This document shows positions 44,573 through 55,890 of a stretch of DNA of 64,000 nt, in pieces; position 1 is the stretch's first letter, and the number at the start of each line of letters is the position of its first letter. Under the pieces are notes generated by a model, which did no database searches, was not told the origin of the DNA, and saw only the letters and a program-made list of their open reading frames with translations. The stretch comes from Rapana venosa (lineage: Eukaryota > Mollusca > Gastropoda > Neogastropoda > Muricidae). Location: NCBI GenBank assembly GCA_028751875.1, contig CM054135.1, forward strand, positions 61,957,175 to 62,021,174, given 5' to 3'. Made by a program: the position numbers and the translations under genes.

Positions 44573-44725
44573 CACGTGTACATTTGGACTTGTTAGAACT
44601 ATTAATTGCTATTGGTTGCATGACTCTGTAAGAGTGAGTTGAGTGCAAGAGCTTTGATTTGTCTGTGCAAGATACAGTGCTATATAAATTCCATTTATTA
44701 TTATTTATTTATTATTTATATTGTG
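43690..44725 (+). mobile_element. CR1/L2-like LINE 3' fragment with complete tail
   Basis: Pieces in shifting frames read [17 protein letters not shown] (43850-43900), [39 protein letters not shown] and then GPTIWNGLPISLHQRPS. The stop lies near 44450. The 3' untranslated part carries a (TG)n run and ends GAGCTTTGATTTGTC...GTGCTATATAAATTCC plus (TTATT)n. Comparison with 15440-15490 on the other strand shows the uninterrupted host site. It belongs to the same family as 11076-13455 and supplies the tail that copy lacks. Confidence 0.88.
44536..44580 (+). repeat. (TG)n(CG)n microsatellite in LINE 3' UTR
   Basis: A TG run passing into GCGCGCGTGCACGTG. Confidence 0.9.
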
Positions 44726-44884
44726 CTGGAGTATGAAATTTATATAGCGCTGGAGTATGGAATGTATATAGCGTTGAATTTTGTAAAGCAACAAATCAAA
44801 GTGCTTACATTCGAATCATTTACACGGATGGAATTGCACATAAATAAGACGAAAAGATGTATAATTTACGCATACATGCTCACG

Positions 44885-45006
44885 CGCGCACACACACACA
44901 CATGCACGCACACAAAGTCCCACACACGCACAAACACACACCCAGTTATGTACACACACATGCGCACACGCACACACACACACACACGCACACACATGCA
45001 CACACA
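44885..45006 (+). repeat. (CA)n-rich segment
   Basis: Interrupted CACACA/CACGCA runs. They mirror the TG-rich segment at 15230-15300. Confidence 0.9.
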
Positions 45007-45126
45007 GCATGTTAAGGGAGGGTTTGATTTGATACCACCAAGTGCCTGGATAACACTGCTGTTGAAAGATTTATGAAGTTGATGCTGTGTATATTGTGAA
45101 CAAGTTTAGAAGTTGGGTTTTTTTTA

Positions 45127-45449
45127 ATAATAATAATAATAATAATAATAATGTATGGAATTTATATAGCGCTGAATCTTGTAAAGCAACAAATCAAAGC
45201 GCTCAGATTTTATTTCATACCACTTTAAGTCACGGCAGATTTCTCTCCGTGAAATTCGGGCTGCTCTCCCCGGGGAGAGCGGGAGAACGCGTCGCCACTT
45301 AGCGCTGCGCCACCCTTTCACCCTTTTTTTTTTTTTCTGCAGCTGTATTTGTTTCCCTATCAGAGTGGCTTTTTTCTAAGAATTTTGCCAGGGACAACTT
45401 GTTGCCGTGGGGTTTTTTATGTGCGCTAAATAATTACGTGTAGCACACG

Positions 45450-45480
<31 letters not shown>

Positions 45481-45619
45481 TAGCGCCCAGACCACCACTC
45501 ATGGTCTAATGGATGGGGGAAAAATTTCCGGTCCAAACGGGGTACGAACCGCCGCACACTTCGGACCCGGACTTTTCGCTTTCTAGACAGACGCGTTACC
45601 TCTAGACCACCGATCCACC
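45127..45619 (-). mobile_element. Composite SINE: D unit, poly-A linker, E unit
   Basis: From 45619 downward: D head GGTCTAGAGGTAACGCGTCT with a B-box-like GGTTCGTACCCC, body with GGATGAGACGATAAACCGAG, a 13-base A linker (45324-45336), then E with GGGTGAAAGGGTGGCGCAGC. It ends TTCAGCGCTATATAAATTCC plus (ATT)n. Paralogues without the insert (15060-15120 reversed) place both edges within a few bases. I could not define a target duplication. Confidence 0.85.
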
Positions 45620-45828
45620 AGAATGAATAGAAGTGTTCAGAATAAACTGGTACAAATATGTAGCAAGGCAGAAGCCTGCATGAAGTCATTATGCATTGAT
45701 GTTATACTGTGCTATGTTCTGTGATTTCTTTCTTTTTACAAAAATTTTGTTAAAATTGATTTTTCTATAATTGAACTCCAGTTTCTCCTCTGTGATAATA
45801 AATGTGTTCCTATTTGTGTCTTCGACAG

Positions 45829-46197
45829 AATTTCATCAGAAGAACTTGACCATCGCTCTGATTTCATCATCACTGGGACCTCAGTCTTCATCGTCACCCA
45901 AACTTACATCATCACCAGGACAACTTCATCTTCAGAACTGCAGTCTTCATCATCACCAGGACAACTTCATCTTCAGAACTGCAGTCTTCATCATCACCAG
46001 GACAACTTCATCTTCAGAACTGCAGTCTTCATCACCAAGACAACTTCATCTTCAGAACTGCAATCTTCATCATCACCAGGACATCTTCATCTTCAGAACT
46101 GCAGTCTTCATCATCACCAGGACAACTTCATCTTCAGAACTGCAGCCTTCATCATCACCAGGACTTCAAAAGTAAACTTTAACTTGTTCCCTGCAAG
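45829..46197 (+). repeat. 41-bp tandem cassette block with splice-like ends
   Basis: The 369-bp block lies between CTATTTGTGTCTTCGACAG and CCTGCAAG|GTATGG. Units start GACAACTTCATCTTCAGAAC. Entered with one leftover base, the frame is open for 122 codons to the donor-like end and leaves two bases, so the phases match. The frame that is open in the mirrored copy (14477-14881) meets a TAA here, so no single frame is conserved. Confidence 0.85.
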
Positions 46198-46550
46198 GTA
46201 TGGTTCTGCCATCTATCATCTTTATTCTTTATACAGTTTAAACTGTACTGGATGTGATAGCAGTGTGTTGATAAATTTCTCTGAGGATACTGCTGTTGGA
46301 GATGCATGACATGGACACAGTGTGTATTGTAAGGAAGATGAAGAGTTTTCTCTACTGATGAAAATGGTAAAGATGTGTAGCAAGGTAGAGGGCAGCATGA
46401 AGTCCTGATGCAGTGATGTATTATCTTGTGTGATGGTTTGTTTCTTCTTTCTGGATGTTATTTCATTGATGTATTTTTAGATGGCTTGCTCATGACCTGC
46501 AAAGATTTGTCTGTTTTTAGATAATGTATTCCTGTTTGTATGATTGCCAG

Positions 46551-46812
46551 GTCTTCATCTTCACCAGAATTTCTTGATGTCAAGGACTTTTTCATCAACG
46601 CTTGGACTTCTTCATCACTGCAAAGACGTCGTCATTGTGAGGACTTGAACTTCATCAGGATATCTTCAATCTCAAGACTTCTTCATGCATCGCATGGACT
46701 TTTTTATATCGCCACAAGGACTCTTCATCATTGCAAAGACTTCTTCATCACTCTGCAAGAACACCTTCATTGCCACAGGACTTCAAAAACATCTTTTACT
46801 GCTTCACTCTAG
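46551..46812 (+). repeat. Mixed tandem cassette block
   Basis: It follows GTTTGTATGATTGCCAG. Units are irregular around AAGGACTTCTTCATC. At the end, where paralogues have CTTCAAG|GTATGG, this copy reads CTCTAGTATG, so the donor-like signal is lost. Confidence 0.8.
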
Positions 46813-46904
46813 TATGTTCTGTCACAGTCCTCTTCAATTCTTTATACAGTTTGTAATTGTACTGGAACTGATACCAACACGTGATAAAGTCCCTTGATGA
46901 CACG

Positions 46905-47285
46905 GCTCTTCCTTCCCCTCTCTCTCAGTACCCATTTCTGTCCTTCTCTCTCCTTTCCCCCCCCCCGACCTTCCCTCCTGTCCCTCTCTTGTCTGCCTGT
47001 CTTCTCTCTCTCTCTCTTTCCCCCCCCTCTCCACCCCTCATTTCTGACCTCCCAGGTCAGCTTCTAGTGCCAGACCTGCCACTGCCTTTATTTCCATCAT
47101 GTATATATGCGAGGGAGAGAGATGGCAACGTCCTCAAATGCTGGCCCCTTGAAAGCTGAGGTCTTGGAATGCCTCACTCCCCTCACTCACAACTCTCTTT
47201 CCCTCCCTCTCTCTTTTCCCTCCCTCAAGCCCCTTACTCTCTCTCTCTCTCTCTCTCTCTCCTCTCTCTTCTCTCATCTCTCTCG
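46905..47285 (+). repeat. CT-rich low-complexity region
   Basis: CTCTCTC and CCCTCC runs surround a SINE-C 3' fragment. No counterpart exists in the other array copies. Confidence 0.8.
47041..47180 (+). mobile_element. SINE-C 3' fragment
   Basis: It contains CTCCCAGGTCAGCTTCTAG, ATATATGCGAGGGAGAGAG and GCTGGCCCCTTGAAAGCTG, matching the reverse of 47640-47780. Confidence 0.75.
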
Positions 47286-47524
47286 ATTTATTCTGTTTTC
47301 TACATTCCTTTACATGGGGGGTGTTAATGCCTGGTCTTCCTCCTGTGCTTGTGATTTTTGCGGAGGTCTGCTCCTAAACTTTAGGAACAAATTCCGACTT
47401 CAGAGCACTCATTTTTTTGAGTGTGTACAGGATGCATGCGGTATGTCGATATTTTCTGTAACCCACCGAACGCGACATGAACTGTGGGAAATCTTAGACA
47501 TGCAAACTTGATCTTCTGATGCAT

Positions 47525-47900
47525 ATTATAAAAGTAAGGAAAGTTCCATAACCTATGGTGGGTTATAGGGAGCACGCATCCAAACCTCAGCTGCAGCAAA
47601 TATAAAAATAAAGGTAAAGTTTCCCATAACCTATGTGGTCATAGTGGGAGTGAGGCCATCCAAACCTCAGCTTCTCAAGGCCAGCATATTGAGGACGTTG
47701 CCCTCTCCTCTCCTCGCATATATAAATGAGAAATAAAGCAGTGGCGTCTGCACTTGAAAGCTGACCTGGGAGTCATAAAAGAGAACCCACCCTTAATTCA
47801 CCAACGCAATCTCCAAGATTAAAACCCCCAGACTATCATGGCCCACAGATTGAAGTCAGATGGTCAAAACCACTCGACTAGAGCTCCATCATGGATCTGA
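47525..47900 (-). mobile_element. SINE-C, nearly full length, with duplicated tail
   Basis: On the minus strand it has an A-box-like TCTAGTCGAGTGGTTTTGAC, then GGTGAATTAAGGGTGGGTTC, then ATATGCTGGCCTTGAGAAG. The tail CATAGGTTATGGGAAAC TTTACC is followed by a second partial copy of the same tail (47525-47600). The 3' 110 bases are shared with the 5S-type SINE. Confidence 0.8.
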
Positions 47901-48120
47901 TAGCACCCTGTAGAAAAAGTCCTCTGAGACACTGCTCTTGGAGATAGTGGTGACATTCACTTCTGTAATGGTTTAAATAAGTTGGAGGGATTTCATTTTT
48001 GATGGTTGTTTCTTGTTCTTCATGATTTTTTAAAATTATTTATTATAAATTTATGCAAATGGCCTGCTCATCACCCATGCAGATCTAAATGTTTCAGATA
48101 AATAGTATCTTGTTTAATAT

Positions 48121-48306
48121 AAGACCATGAGTGTGTCTGGGGCGCTATCTTTCGGAAGAGATGATAAACCAGGGGGTTTTTTTTTTTTCCCCCCGAGTTT
48201 ACACGTACATTATTTAGCGCATTTAAAAAAACCCACAGCAACAAGATAGTTGTCCCTGGCAAAATTCTAGAAAAAAGCCACTCTGATAGGGAACCAAATA
48301 CAGCTG

Positions 48307-48349
<43 letters not shown>

Positions 48350-48540
48350 GGGTGAAAGGGTGGCGCAGCGCTAAGTGGCGACCGCGATCTCCCGCTCTCC
48401 CGGGGAGAGCAGCCCGAATTTCACGGAGAGAAATCTGCCGTGACTTAAAGTGGTATGAAATAAAATCTGAGCGCTTTGATTTGTTGCTTTACAAGATTCA
48501 GCGCTATATAAATTCCATACATTATTATTATTATTATTAT
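48121..48540 (+). mobile_element. Composite SINE: truncated D unit, poly-A linker, E unit
   Basis: D begins inside its body (GACCATGAGTGTGTCTGGG). Poly-A follows at 48311-48346, then E (GGGTGAAAGGGTGGCGCAGC) and the tail with (ATT)n. D and E stand in the same order as at 45127-45619, so this is a true composite. It sits at the acceptor-like edge of the next cassette block and has replaced the CAG signal. Confidence 0.85.
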
Positions 48541-48912
48541 ATCTTTGCCAGGACTTTATCTCCACCAGAATATTTTGATGGCAAGAACTTGTTCATTGCC
48601 TTAAAGACTTCCACATTACCACAAGGACTTCTTCATCACTGCAAGGACTTCTACATCACTGCAAGGACTTCTACATCACTACAAGAACTTCTTCATCACT
48701 GCAAGGACTTCTTCATCACTGCAAAGACTTCTACATCCTTGCAAGGACTTCATCATCACTGCAAGGACTTCTTTATCATCACAAGGACTTCTTCAACACT
48801 GCAAAGACTTCACCGCTACAAGGACTTCTTCACTACAAGGACTTCTTAATTACTGTAAGGACACCTTCATTGCCAGGACTTCAGAAGTCATGTGTTACTG
48901 GCTCTCTTCAAG
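48541..48912 (+). repeat. 20-bp-type tandem cassette block
   Basis: AAGGACTTCTTCATCACTGC-type units follow directly on the composite SINE. The donor-like end is CTCTTCAAG|GTATGG. Confidence 0.85.
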
Positions 48913-49289
48913 GTATGGTTGTATCACCTATCCTTTTCATTCTTCTTATAAATGATTATTATTGTATTGGATCAGATAGCGCCCTGTTGATAAAGTATCT
49001 TGTGACACAGCGTCTTGAAGATTAGCGACATTCACATTCTGTGTATTCTTAAAAATGTTCAGTTTATTTTTATCAACAGAAATGTACTTGGTAAAATTGT
49101 AAAAATGTGTGGCACGTAAGAAGCTGCAAAGCGTGATACATTAATTATATACTGTGCTATGTTTCTGTTGGAATTTGTTTCTTCTTTCTTGGTGTTTACT
49201 TTTTGATTTTGTTTGAATGCCTTGCTCTAACGCACTCCACTGTCTCTGTTTTGAGATAATAGCAAATTCTGATGAGTGTTTTCTCCAAG

Positions 49290-49516
49290 GTGTTTTTCAT
49301 CATCACAGGGACTTCTTGTTTCTTTCATACCATCAGGACTTCAGAAGGACTTCATCACTGCAAGGACTTTTCCATCTCAGCAAGGACTTCTTCATCACTG
49401 TAAGGACTTCTTCATCGCTGTAAGGACTTCTTCATCTCAGCAAGGACTTCTTCCGGAGTGGAAGGCCACCGTCATTGCCAGAACTTTAAAAAAGTCATTT
49501 ACTGCTTCCCTGCAAG
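49290..49516 (+). repeat. Short tandem cassette block
   Basis: Irregular AAGGACTTCTTCATC units, ending CTTCCCTGCAAG|GTACAG. The upstream edge TTTTCTCCAAG differs from the usual acceptor-like signal. Confidence 0.75.
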
Positions 49517-49639
49517 GTACAGTTATGTCACCTGCCCTCTTGAGGTTTTAAATTTTTTTTTATATAGAAATGATATTATTGTGCAGGATTTTATTTATTT
49601 TAAACTTTGATTTAATGTTTTCCAAGTTCACAGTTGTGG

Positions 49640-49985
49640 GATTTTGGCGTATGCCCTGTTGCTCATTTCTAAGGTAGCTGCTTCAGTGCCTTGCAAGGCT
49701 GATGTCTAAACACACCATGTGCATGCCTTTTTTCAACAATTTTTATCATTCGATCGTAACCCGCATGGAGTTGCCTACTCTTCCGAAAAGGTTGGAATAG
49801 CTTTGATATTGTGCAGATATGCAGTCTCATACGTGGACTTCAGCTTATAGTCTACTTATGAAGGAGTTTTCCTGGGGAAGTGAGTCGTACTTGTGTTGAC
49901 TGCAGGAAAAAGTCATCAAATGTAACGTCTCAGTGGTGGCTCCAACCACACTTGTCAGACTGTGAGTCAGTGTTCTTAAAAACCA
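49640..49985 (-). mobile_element. Chimeric SINE with A head and B tail
   Basis: On the minus strand: a decayed A head with AGTGGTTTTTAAGAACAC, then TGCAGTCAACACAAGTACG, core with AGACTATAAGCTGAAG and GGAAGAGTAGGCAACTC. The B-specific middle ATGGTGTGTTTAGACATC and AGCAGCTACCTTAG follow. It is older than most copies. Confidence 0.65.
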
Positions 49986-50487
49986 CTAACCCCCCACCCC
50001 CTCCCTTCCCTAGTGGATCTGATACCACTCCTTTTGCTTGATAAATGCTGGGATAACCCCTGCTGTTGAAGAGTGGGAAAATGACCCAGTCTTCTCTGTG
50101 TTTTTGAAATGTGTTGATTTTTCTCTGTGTGCTCTACAGAACTAGTTGTCAAAACTGTCAGAAAATCAGACAGAACTGGTGTGGCTCGATCCCATAACCA
50201 TCAATCACTAGTGCAACACATTAAACCACTAGCTGTTTCCACCCCTTGATATTAATTATATATACATTTTATATGTAACATCTCATTAAATAAATTTTGG
50301 GTGGTTTTCTGCACAGATGTAGTGATATTTTAAATGCACGTATGTAATGACCCAATTTTCTGTGGGGAGTTTTTTATAAATTCCAAAAATTTTTATTTTT
50401 TTTGCTTCATATTATTGCACATAGTTGGGGTTTTTTTCTGTTTATTGAGATAATAACATTATTCATGAATTTTTTTCTCATCCTCAG

Positions 50488-50900
50488 TACTTAACTCCAG
50501 GACTTTCAAAAATTTACCATTGCCGTCATCTTAGCCAAGTCCTCAATACCTGCATCATCACCGAAACTTCATAACATAAACCAAGACTATCATCAACACC
50601 AAGCCTCATCATCAAGATTCATCAACAAACCAAGACTTCATCAACACCAAAGCTTCATCATCAAGACTTCAATCAAACACCAAGACTTCATCATCACCAG
50701 GGGAACTTCATCATCACCAAGACTTCATCCTCACCAGGCTTCATCATCACCAAGCACATCATCATCACCAGGACTTTCATCATCACCAGAACTTCATCAA
50801 TCACCAAAAGGACTTCATCATCAACCAAGACTTCATCATCACCAGACAGGACTTCATCATCAACCAGGACTTCATCAACACCAAGGACTTATACCAATAC
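50488..50900 (+). repeat. 17-bp tandem cassette block, damaged
   Basis: It follows TTTTTTTCTCATCCTCAG, as 33361 follows its own CATCCTCAG. Units are GACTTCATCATCACCAG-type with many indels. This is the second plus-strand copy of the 17-bp block, about 17.1 kb downstream of the first. Confidence 0.85.
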
Positions 50901-52600
50901 TTGGAAGAAATCTAAGACTTATAAACTGCTATGAATGAACCTTCATACTACACTATAGTACTTTTAACTGCTCTAAGAGTGAAGATCTACACTGAAGACT
51001 AACCTGTACAAAGAATTTCATCATCACATATGGTACGAACTTATGATATGCTCATAAACCGGAACTTTTTCAATGGACCCAGAGGGATTTGGGGGAATCT
51101 GTGGTAAGAATCAGGAGGGATGCTGAACTAGAGGGGCTGGCGATATTGGGGGGTGGGGGGGGGTGTGGTCATGACGGCGGGTGGGGGGGGTGTTGTATGA
51201 TGTGGGGTTTGTGTAAAGATTTGATGGGGAAGTGACGATAAAGTAGAGTATTCGTGTGAGGATCAAATCAAGGTGCAGTATTTCAGTGAAGATCAAAAGA
51301 TCTCTAAACTTCACAGTTTCCTCGTTGATGAGTTAGTGTATGACTTGATTGCATTTCAAACATGTAGATGACATTTACTGGGTCAGCGGTTAATTGGGAC
51401 ACGGGCGGGTTTGAGTGTGGTCGAAGGCTCCGTTAGTCATAGGAGATGCGTGCAGATGCCATGGGAGAGTCACAGTCCTGGGGCTTGATTACATCAATCT
51501 GAGATATGTATGGGTATAGGAATGATCAGGTCAGGTTGGAGGAGGGATGGGATGTGGACGGGTGCCAGACAATTCATGAGGACGGGATCTGTACTCCACC
51601 GCGATTCTTCTATGGGGCGCAGGGACGAGAAGAGAATCCCCATCGCTCGCGTTGCCGGGGGGTCGGCATCGCGTCGGGGCAGTTGATAGACAGCGATACC
51701 ATTCCACCCGATATAGAGAATTGGAGCTCTGACGGAAACACAATGCATGGTGGCTTGGAGGGGAGGAGGCCGAGTCTCAAAGAGGGATAAAGAGACTCCT
51801 AGTGGTAGGTAGCGGTATAACGCCTGCGCCGTTGAATCAAAAGAAGCCTAGACCTCCGGCCGAGCTCTACTGGCATTAACGCGGAAGAGCATCGAGAGTT
51901 ACGCGTCAGTCTGCGGCACCTTCGGTGTTCCGATCCCCTGAAGCACTTGCCATTGATGAGACACGGAGCGTCTGTATGTGGAGGATTGGTCCCGGTGCAG
52001 TGAGAGAGAGCGAAGACTATCACATGAATAAGGTGCTGATAGTGCTGGTAGAGTGAGCGAGATAGATTGTAAGGGAGAGAGGGGAGGGAGTGCTTAGGCA
52101 CTAGAGTCGGATAATATTCTGATCTTCGATCTTGTTAAGACGTCACTAGAGAGTAGCACGCTAGAGTCCATGATGAAAAGCATGTAGGAAGTCCTATCAG
52201 GCTCTACAGAGAGATCTCCGGGAGTCGAATTAAGAGAAAAAAAACTCATCGAATATAGTACTATTGCACAATCAAAGACTTTTAATATATACCATGCTGT
52301 AAGACACCTAGACATTAAAATGGGAAAATCTTGTTTATAGGTTATCTTGATCTGAAACAAGGACAAATCAAATCAGTGGAGGAATGAGGAACTTGTACAG
52401 TACTACAGACTTTAATCCGATGACCACTAAGACAAGAGAAAGTGGAAAACGCACAGAGGGGCTGATATAAGTCATGTCTATGGTATAGTATTGGGGCACG
52501 TACATCTCACTAGATCTGTAAATCACATTTGTATATTGGCAACACACATTTATGGATTGGAGTGTGGGACGGTGTTTGTTACTGAGGTTGGATGTGCAAT
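50900..52600. other. Anomalous stretch, no feature recognised
   Basis: Composition changes to higher GC without the usual repeats, microsatellites or homopolymers of the surroundings. Open frames up to 100 codons resemble nothing I know. An uncorrected long-read segment or a chimeric join is my leading explanation, because array modules that should lie here are missing. Confidence 0.4.
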
Positions 52601-52784
52601 ATAGACAACAACTGTGATGAGTAATATGTGTATAGCGCTGAATCTTGTAAAGCACAAATCAAAGCCCTCAAATCCTTGCAATGGTCAGCCACCAAGCCAG
52701 CACAACAGAGGATTAGTGTGTTATGCTGTTATAATCCTGTGGAAATGTATTTGATTGTGATGTTTAGGAAAAGTATGTGGTATG

Positions 52785-53035
52785 GGACACCTGCATAGAA
52801 ATGCCTATTCTTCTGAAAGGCAAACGGTATTTTTAACTGCGTACAAGATGTTGTGCATGCATTCACGCGGAGGCTTTTTGGTTTATTGTGTCATCTGAAG
52901 GGGGTGTGGAGTCAGTAAGTTAACTCCAGGAGAAAATCTCCTAAAACTGGTGCCTTCGTGGTGGCTCAAACCTGGGCCATTAGATCACGAACGCAAGGTT
53001 CTAACCGCTAGGCTGTACTGACCCCAAGTACAATA
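52785..53035 (-). mobile_element. SINE-A, tail missing
   Basis: On the minus strand a head with AGCGGTTAGAACCTTGCG and TGAGTTAACTTACTGACTCC-like sequence leads to the core. It mirrors 63545-63790. Confidence 0.7.
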
Positions 53036-53154
53036 TGATTATCACCATTATTATTATTATTATTATTATTAGATTTTAGGTCTGGTTTTGTGTATGAAAT
53101 TGGCAAATAGCTAACAAGTAGGTACTGTACGATTTTCAGTTTGTATTTGTTGTG

Positions 53155-53245
53155 TGTGTGTTTTTATTTATTCTTTTATATTGAGGATAATGGAATAAGC
53201 ACTTATGTGCTTTTTTACATCCAGTCCCCGTGTGTAATCACCAGG
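53155..53245 (-). mobile_element. SINE-A tail fragment
   Basis: On the minus strand GGGGACTGGATGTAAAAAAG leads to AGTGCTTATTCCATTATCC. Only the 3' part is present. Confidence 0.7.
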
Positions 53246-53574
53246 CTATCCTTTGTGTGTGTTTGTGTGTGTGTGTGTGAGGAAGCAGATCTGTGCTCTT
53301 GTGTTATCATGGATTATGGATATGTAGCCATGACATATTTGAAGCAATGCTCTTGGTTCTGTTGTAAAACCAGCGCCACATTTGTACTGCTGATGTACAT
53401 ACCTCTTCAAGACAGAATGCTCCTGTCTTAATAATGATAGATGTAAAGTGTGTATGGATTTTTTTAGTCATGGTTTTTGATTCTGTGGCTTGGACACACT
53501 TAAATTGGGTTTCGTTTGGTTTTGAATGAGTGTTTATGGTACTGACATGAATGTTGGGAAATGTCAAAAATGGA

Positions 53575-53925
53575 AATAGAAGAAAAAAGGGAAAAAAAGA
53601 GGAAATGGAGGACCACAAAAACACAAAAAAGAAAAGGTGGTTGGGAGGCCCAACAAAAGAAAAGAAAGGAAAAAAAAGAAAAGGGAAAGGAAAAAAAGGG
53701 GAAAAGAAAAGGGGGTTTGGGAAAGCCCCACAAAAAAAAAAAGAAAAAAGAAAAAAAAAGAAAGAAAAAAAGGGGAAAAGAAAAGGTGGTTGGAGCCCAC
53801 AATAAAAGAAAAGAAAAAAAGAAAGAAAAAAGGGAAAAGAAAAGGGTTGAGGCCCACAAAAAAGAAAAGAAAAAAAAAGAAAAAGAAAAAAAAAAGAAAG
53901 AAAAAGAATGTGTAAAAAAAAGAGA
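53575..53925 (+). repeat. Polypurine minisatellite, subfamily 1, diverged
   Basis: Three cores with single-base losses (GGTGGTTGGGAGGCCCAAC and similar). The same single-base losses in runs suggest consensus error. Confidence 0.85.
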
Positions 53926-54309
53926 AAAAAAGTATATGTGACTTTGTGTATTTGTGGATGTCACAATTACTATGTTTTATTTCAAAGTCACAGATAAAGA
54001 TGGAAATAATAAAATCTGTTCAAATGTCCATAGAAAAACAACAACAAACCATGGTCTGAAGAATCTGTATATTGATATATCCCTTATAGCTGTTACATCT
54101 TTTGGGATATTTAGATCAGTGAATGGATTAAATGTGTATATAATTATGTGAAACACTGGAAAAAAATTATGGGAATATGAATATTGTAAAGCGCAAAGTG
54201 TGTTGTGAGTAACAGATACTTTTCTGTGTGTACATCGCTTTGATAGTTTTTCATTTTGAATGAGTGTATATGTTGGTGATATGAATGTTGGATGTGAGAT
54301 AATTGAAAT

Positions 54310-54475
54310 AAAAGGAGAAGTGGGGAAAAAGAGGAGGACCCCCACCAAAAAAGTAATGGGGAAAAGAAAAGGTGGTTGGGGGCCCCTCACATTAAAAGAA
54401 GAGAAGAAAAAAACTGAAATTAAAAAAAAAAGAGAAAAATTTGCGGAAAAATACGAGATTGGTTGCCCTACCAAA
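54310..54475 (+). repeat. Polypurine minisatellite, subfamily 2
   Basis: One GGTGGTTGGGGGCCCCTC core and the GATTGGTTGCCC end piece. Confidence 0.8.
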
Positions 54476-54688
54476 AAATGTATTTGAGACTCGGGGTATG
54501 CTTCTGTCACCGTTAAGCATTTTGTATTGAGTTTGTAATTCCTATTTCATATTATAAAGTCTGTTAAATTGTCCATTGAAAAAAGAATCATGGTATTATG
54601 ATGACAGTATAGTTTGTTTTTTCTGTCTGATAACCTGTGTGTGATGTATCAGTGATGCGTTTTACATCTGCTGGGAAATTTAGATCTT

Positions 54689-55390
54689 TATTCCTGCAAG
54701 GCCTTCTTCATTGCTGTAAGGACTTCTTCCTCTGTAAGGACTTCTTCATCCCAGTAAAGACTTCTTCATTGCTGTAAGGACTTCTTCATCTCTGTAAGGA
54801 CTTATTCATCTCTGTAAGGACTTCTTCATCGCTGCCAACACATCTCAGTAGCTTCAAGGACTTATTAATTGATGCAAGAACTTTTACATCGCAGCAAGAA
54901 CTTCTTCATCACCACTAAGATATCTTCATTACTGCAAGGACTTCTCCATCGCCACAAAAATATCTTCATTGCAAGGATTTCTTCATTGCCACTAAGGTAT
55001 CTTCATTGCAAGGACTTCTCCATCGCCACTAAGATATCTTCATTGCAAGGACTTCTCCATCGCCACAAAGATATCTTCATTACTGCAAGGACTTCTCCAT
55101 TGCCACAAAGATATCTTCATTGCAAGGACTTCTCCATTGCCACAAAGATATCTTCATTGCAAAGACTTCTCCATCACCACAAAGATATCTTCATTGCAAG
55201 GATTTTTTCATCACCACTAAAATATCTTCATTGCAAGGTTTCTTCATCACCACAAAGATATCTTCATTGCAAGGACTTCTTACTTGCAAGAGCTTCTTTA
55301 TTGCTGCAAGAATCTCATCACTGCAATGACTTCTTTATCACTGCAAGGACTTCTTCATCATACAAGGGCTTCTTCATCAGTGCAAGGACT
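54689..55390 (+). repeat. 20-bp-type tandem cassette block, cut by gap
   Basis: It starts with AAGGACTTCTTCATC units, passes into AAGATATCTTCATTGCAAGG units, and returns to the short unit before the N run. It mirrors 60990-61425. Confidence 0.9.
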
Positions 55391-55890
55391 NNNNNNNNNN
55401 NNNNNNNNNNNNNNNNNNNNNNNNNNNNNNNNNNNNNNNNNNNNNNNNNNNNNNNNNNNNNNNNNNNNNNNNNNNNNNNNNNNNNNNNNNNNNNNNNNNN
55501 NNNNNNNNNNNNNNNNNNNNNNNNNNNNNNNNNNNNNNNNNNNNNNNNNNNNNNNNNNNNNNNNNNNNNNNNNNNNNNNNNNNNNNNNNNNNNNNNNNNN
55601 NNNNNNNNNNNNNNNNNNNNNNNNNNNNNNNNNNNNNNNNNNNNNNNNNNNNNNNNNNNNNNNNNNNNNNNNNNNNNNNNNNNNNNNNNNNNNNNNNNNN
55701 NNNNNNNNNNNNNNNNNNNNNNNNNNNNNNNNNNNNNNNNNNNNNNNNNNNNNNNNNNNNNNNNNNNNNNNNNNNNNNNNNNNNNNNNNNNNNNNNNNNN
55801 NNNNNNNNNNNNNNNNNNNNNNNNNNNNNNNNNNNNNNNNNNNNNNNNNNNNNNNNNNNNNNNNNNNNNNNNNNNNNNNNNNNNNNNNNN
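55391..55890. other. Assembly gap, 500 N
   Basis: Placeholder gap. Array orientation reverses across it. Confidence 0.98.

Larger units (their letters stand above)
41890..46900 (+). repeat. Array copy on contig 2 (20-bp, 41-bp and mixed blocks)
   Basis: It mirrors 13493-17424 and 57913-62280 in block order. Private insertions are the CR1/L2-like LINE (43690-44725) and the composite SINE (45127-45619). Confidence 0.85.
52600..55390 (+). repeat. Array copy, right end of contig 2
   Basis: It mirrors 60900-64000: 52620-52680 with 63905-63985, 53302-53560 with 63150-63400, and 54490-54700 with 61430-61600. It ends at the second N gap inside a 20-bp block. Confidence 0.85.

Noticed and set aside
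47107..47511. 134-codon open frame
   Set aside because: It runs from a SINE-C fragment through a CT microsatellite into unrelated sequence, with no sign of a conserved domain.
51799..52101. Possible 100-codon gene in the anomalous stretch
   Set aside because: No recognisable motif, a region of doubtful sequence quality, and overlapping frames on both strands of similar length.
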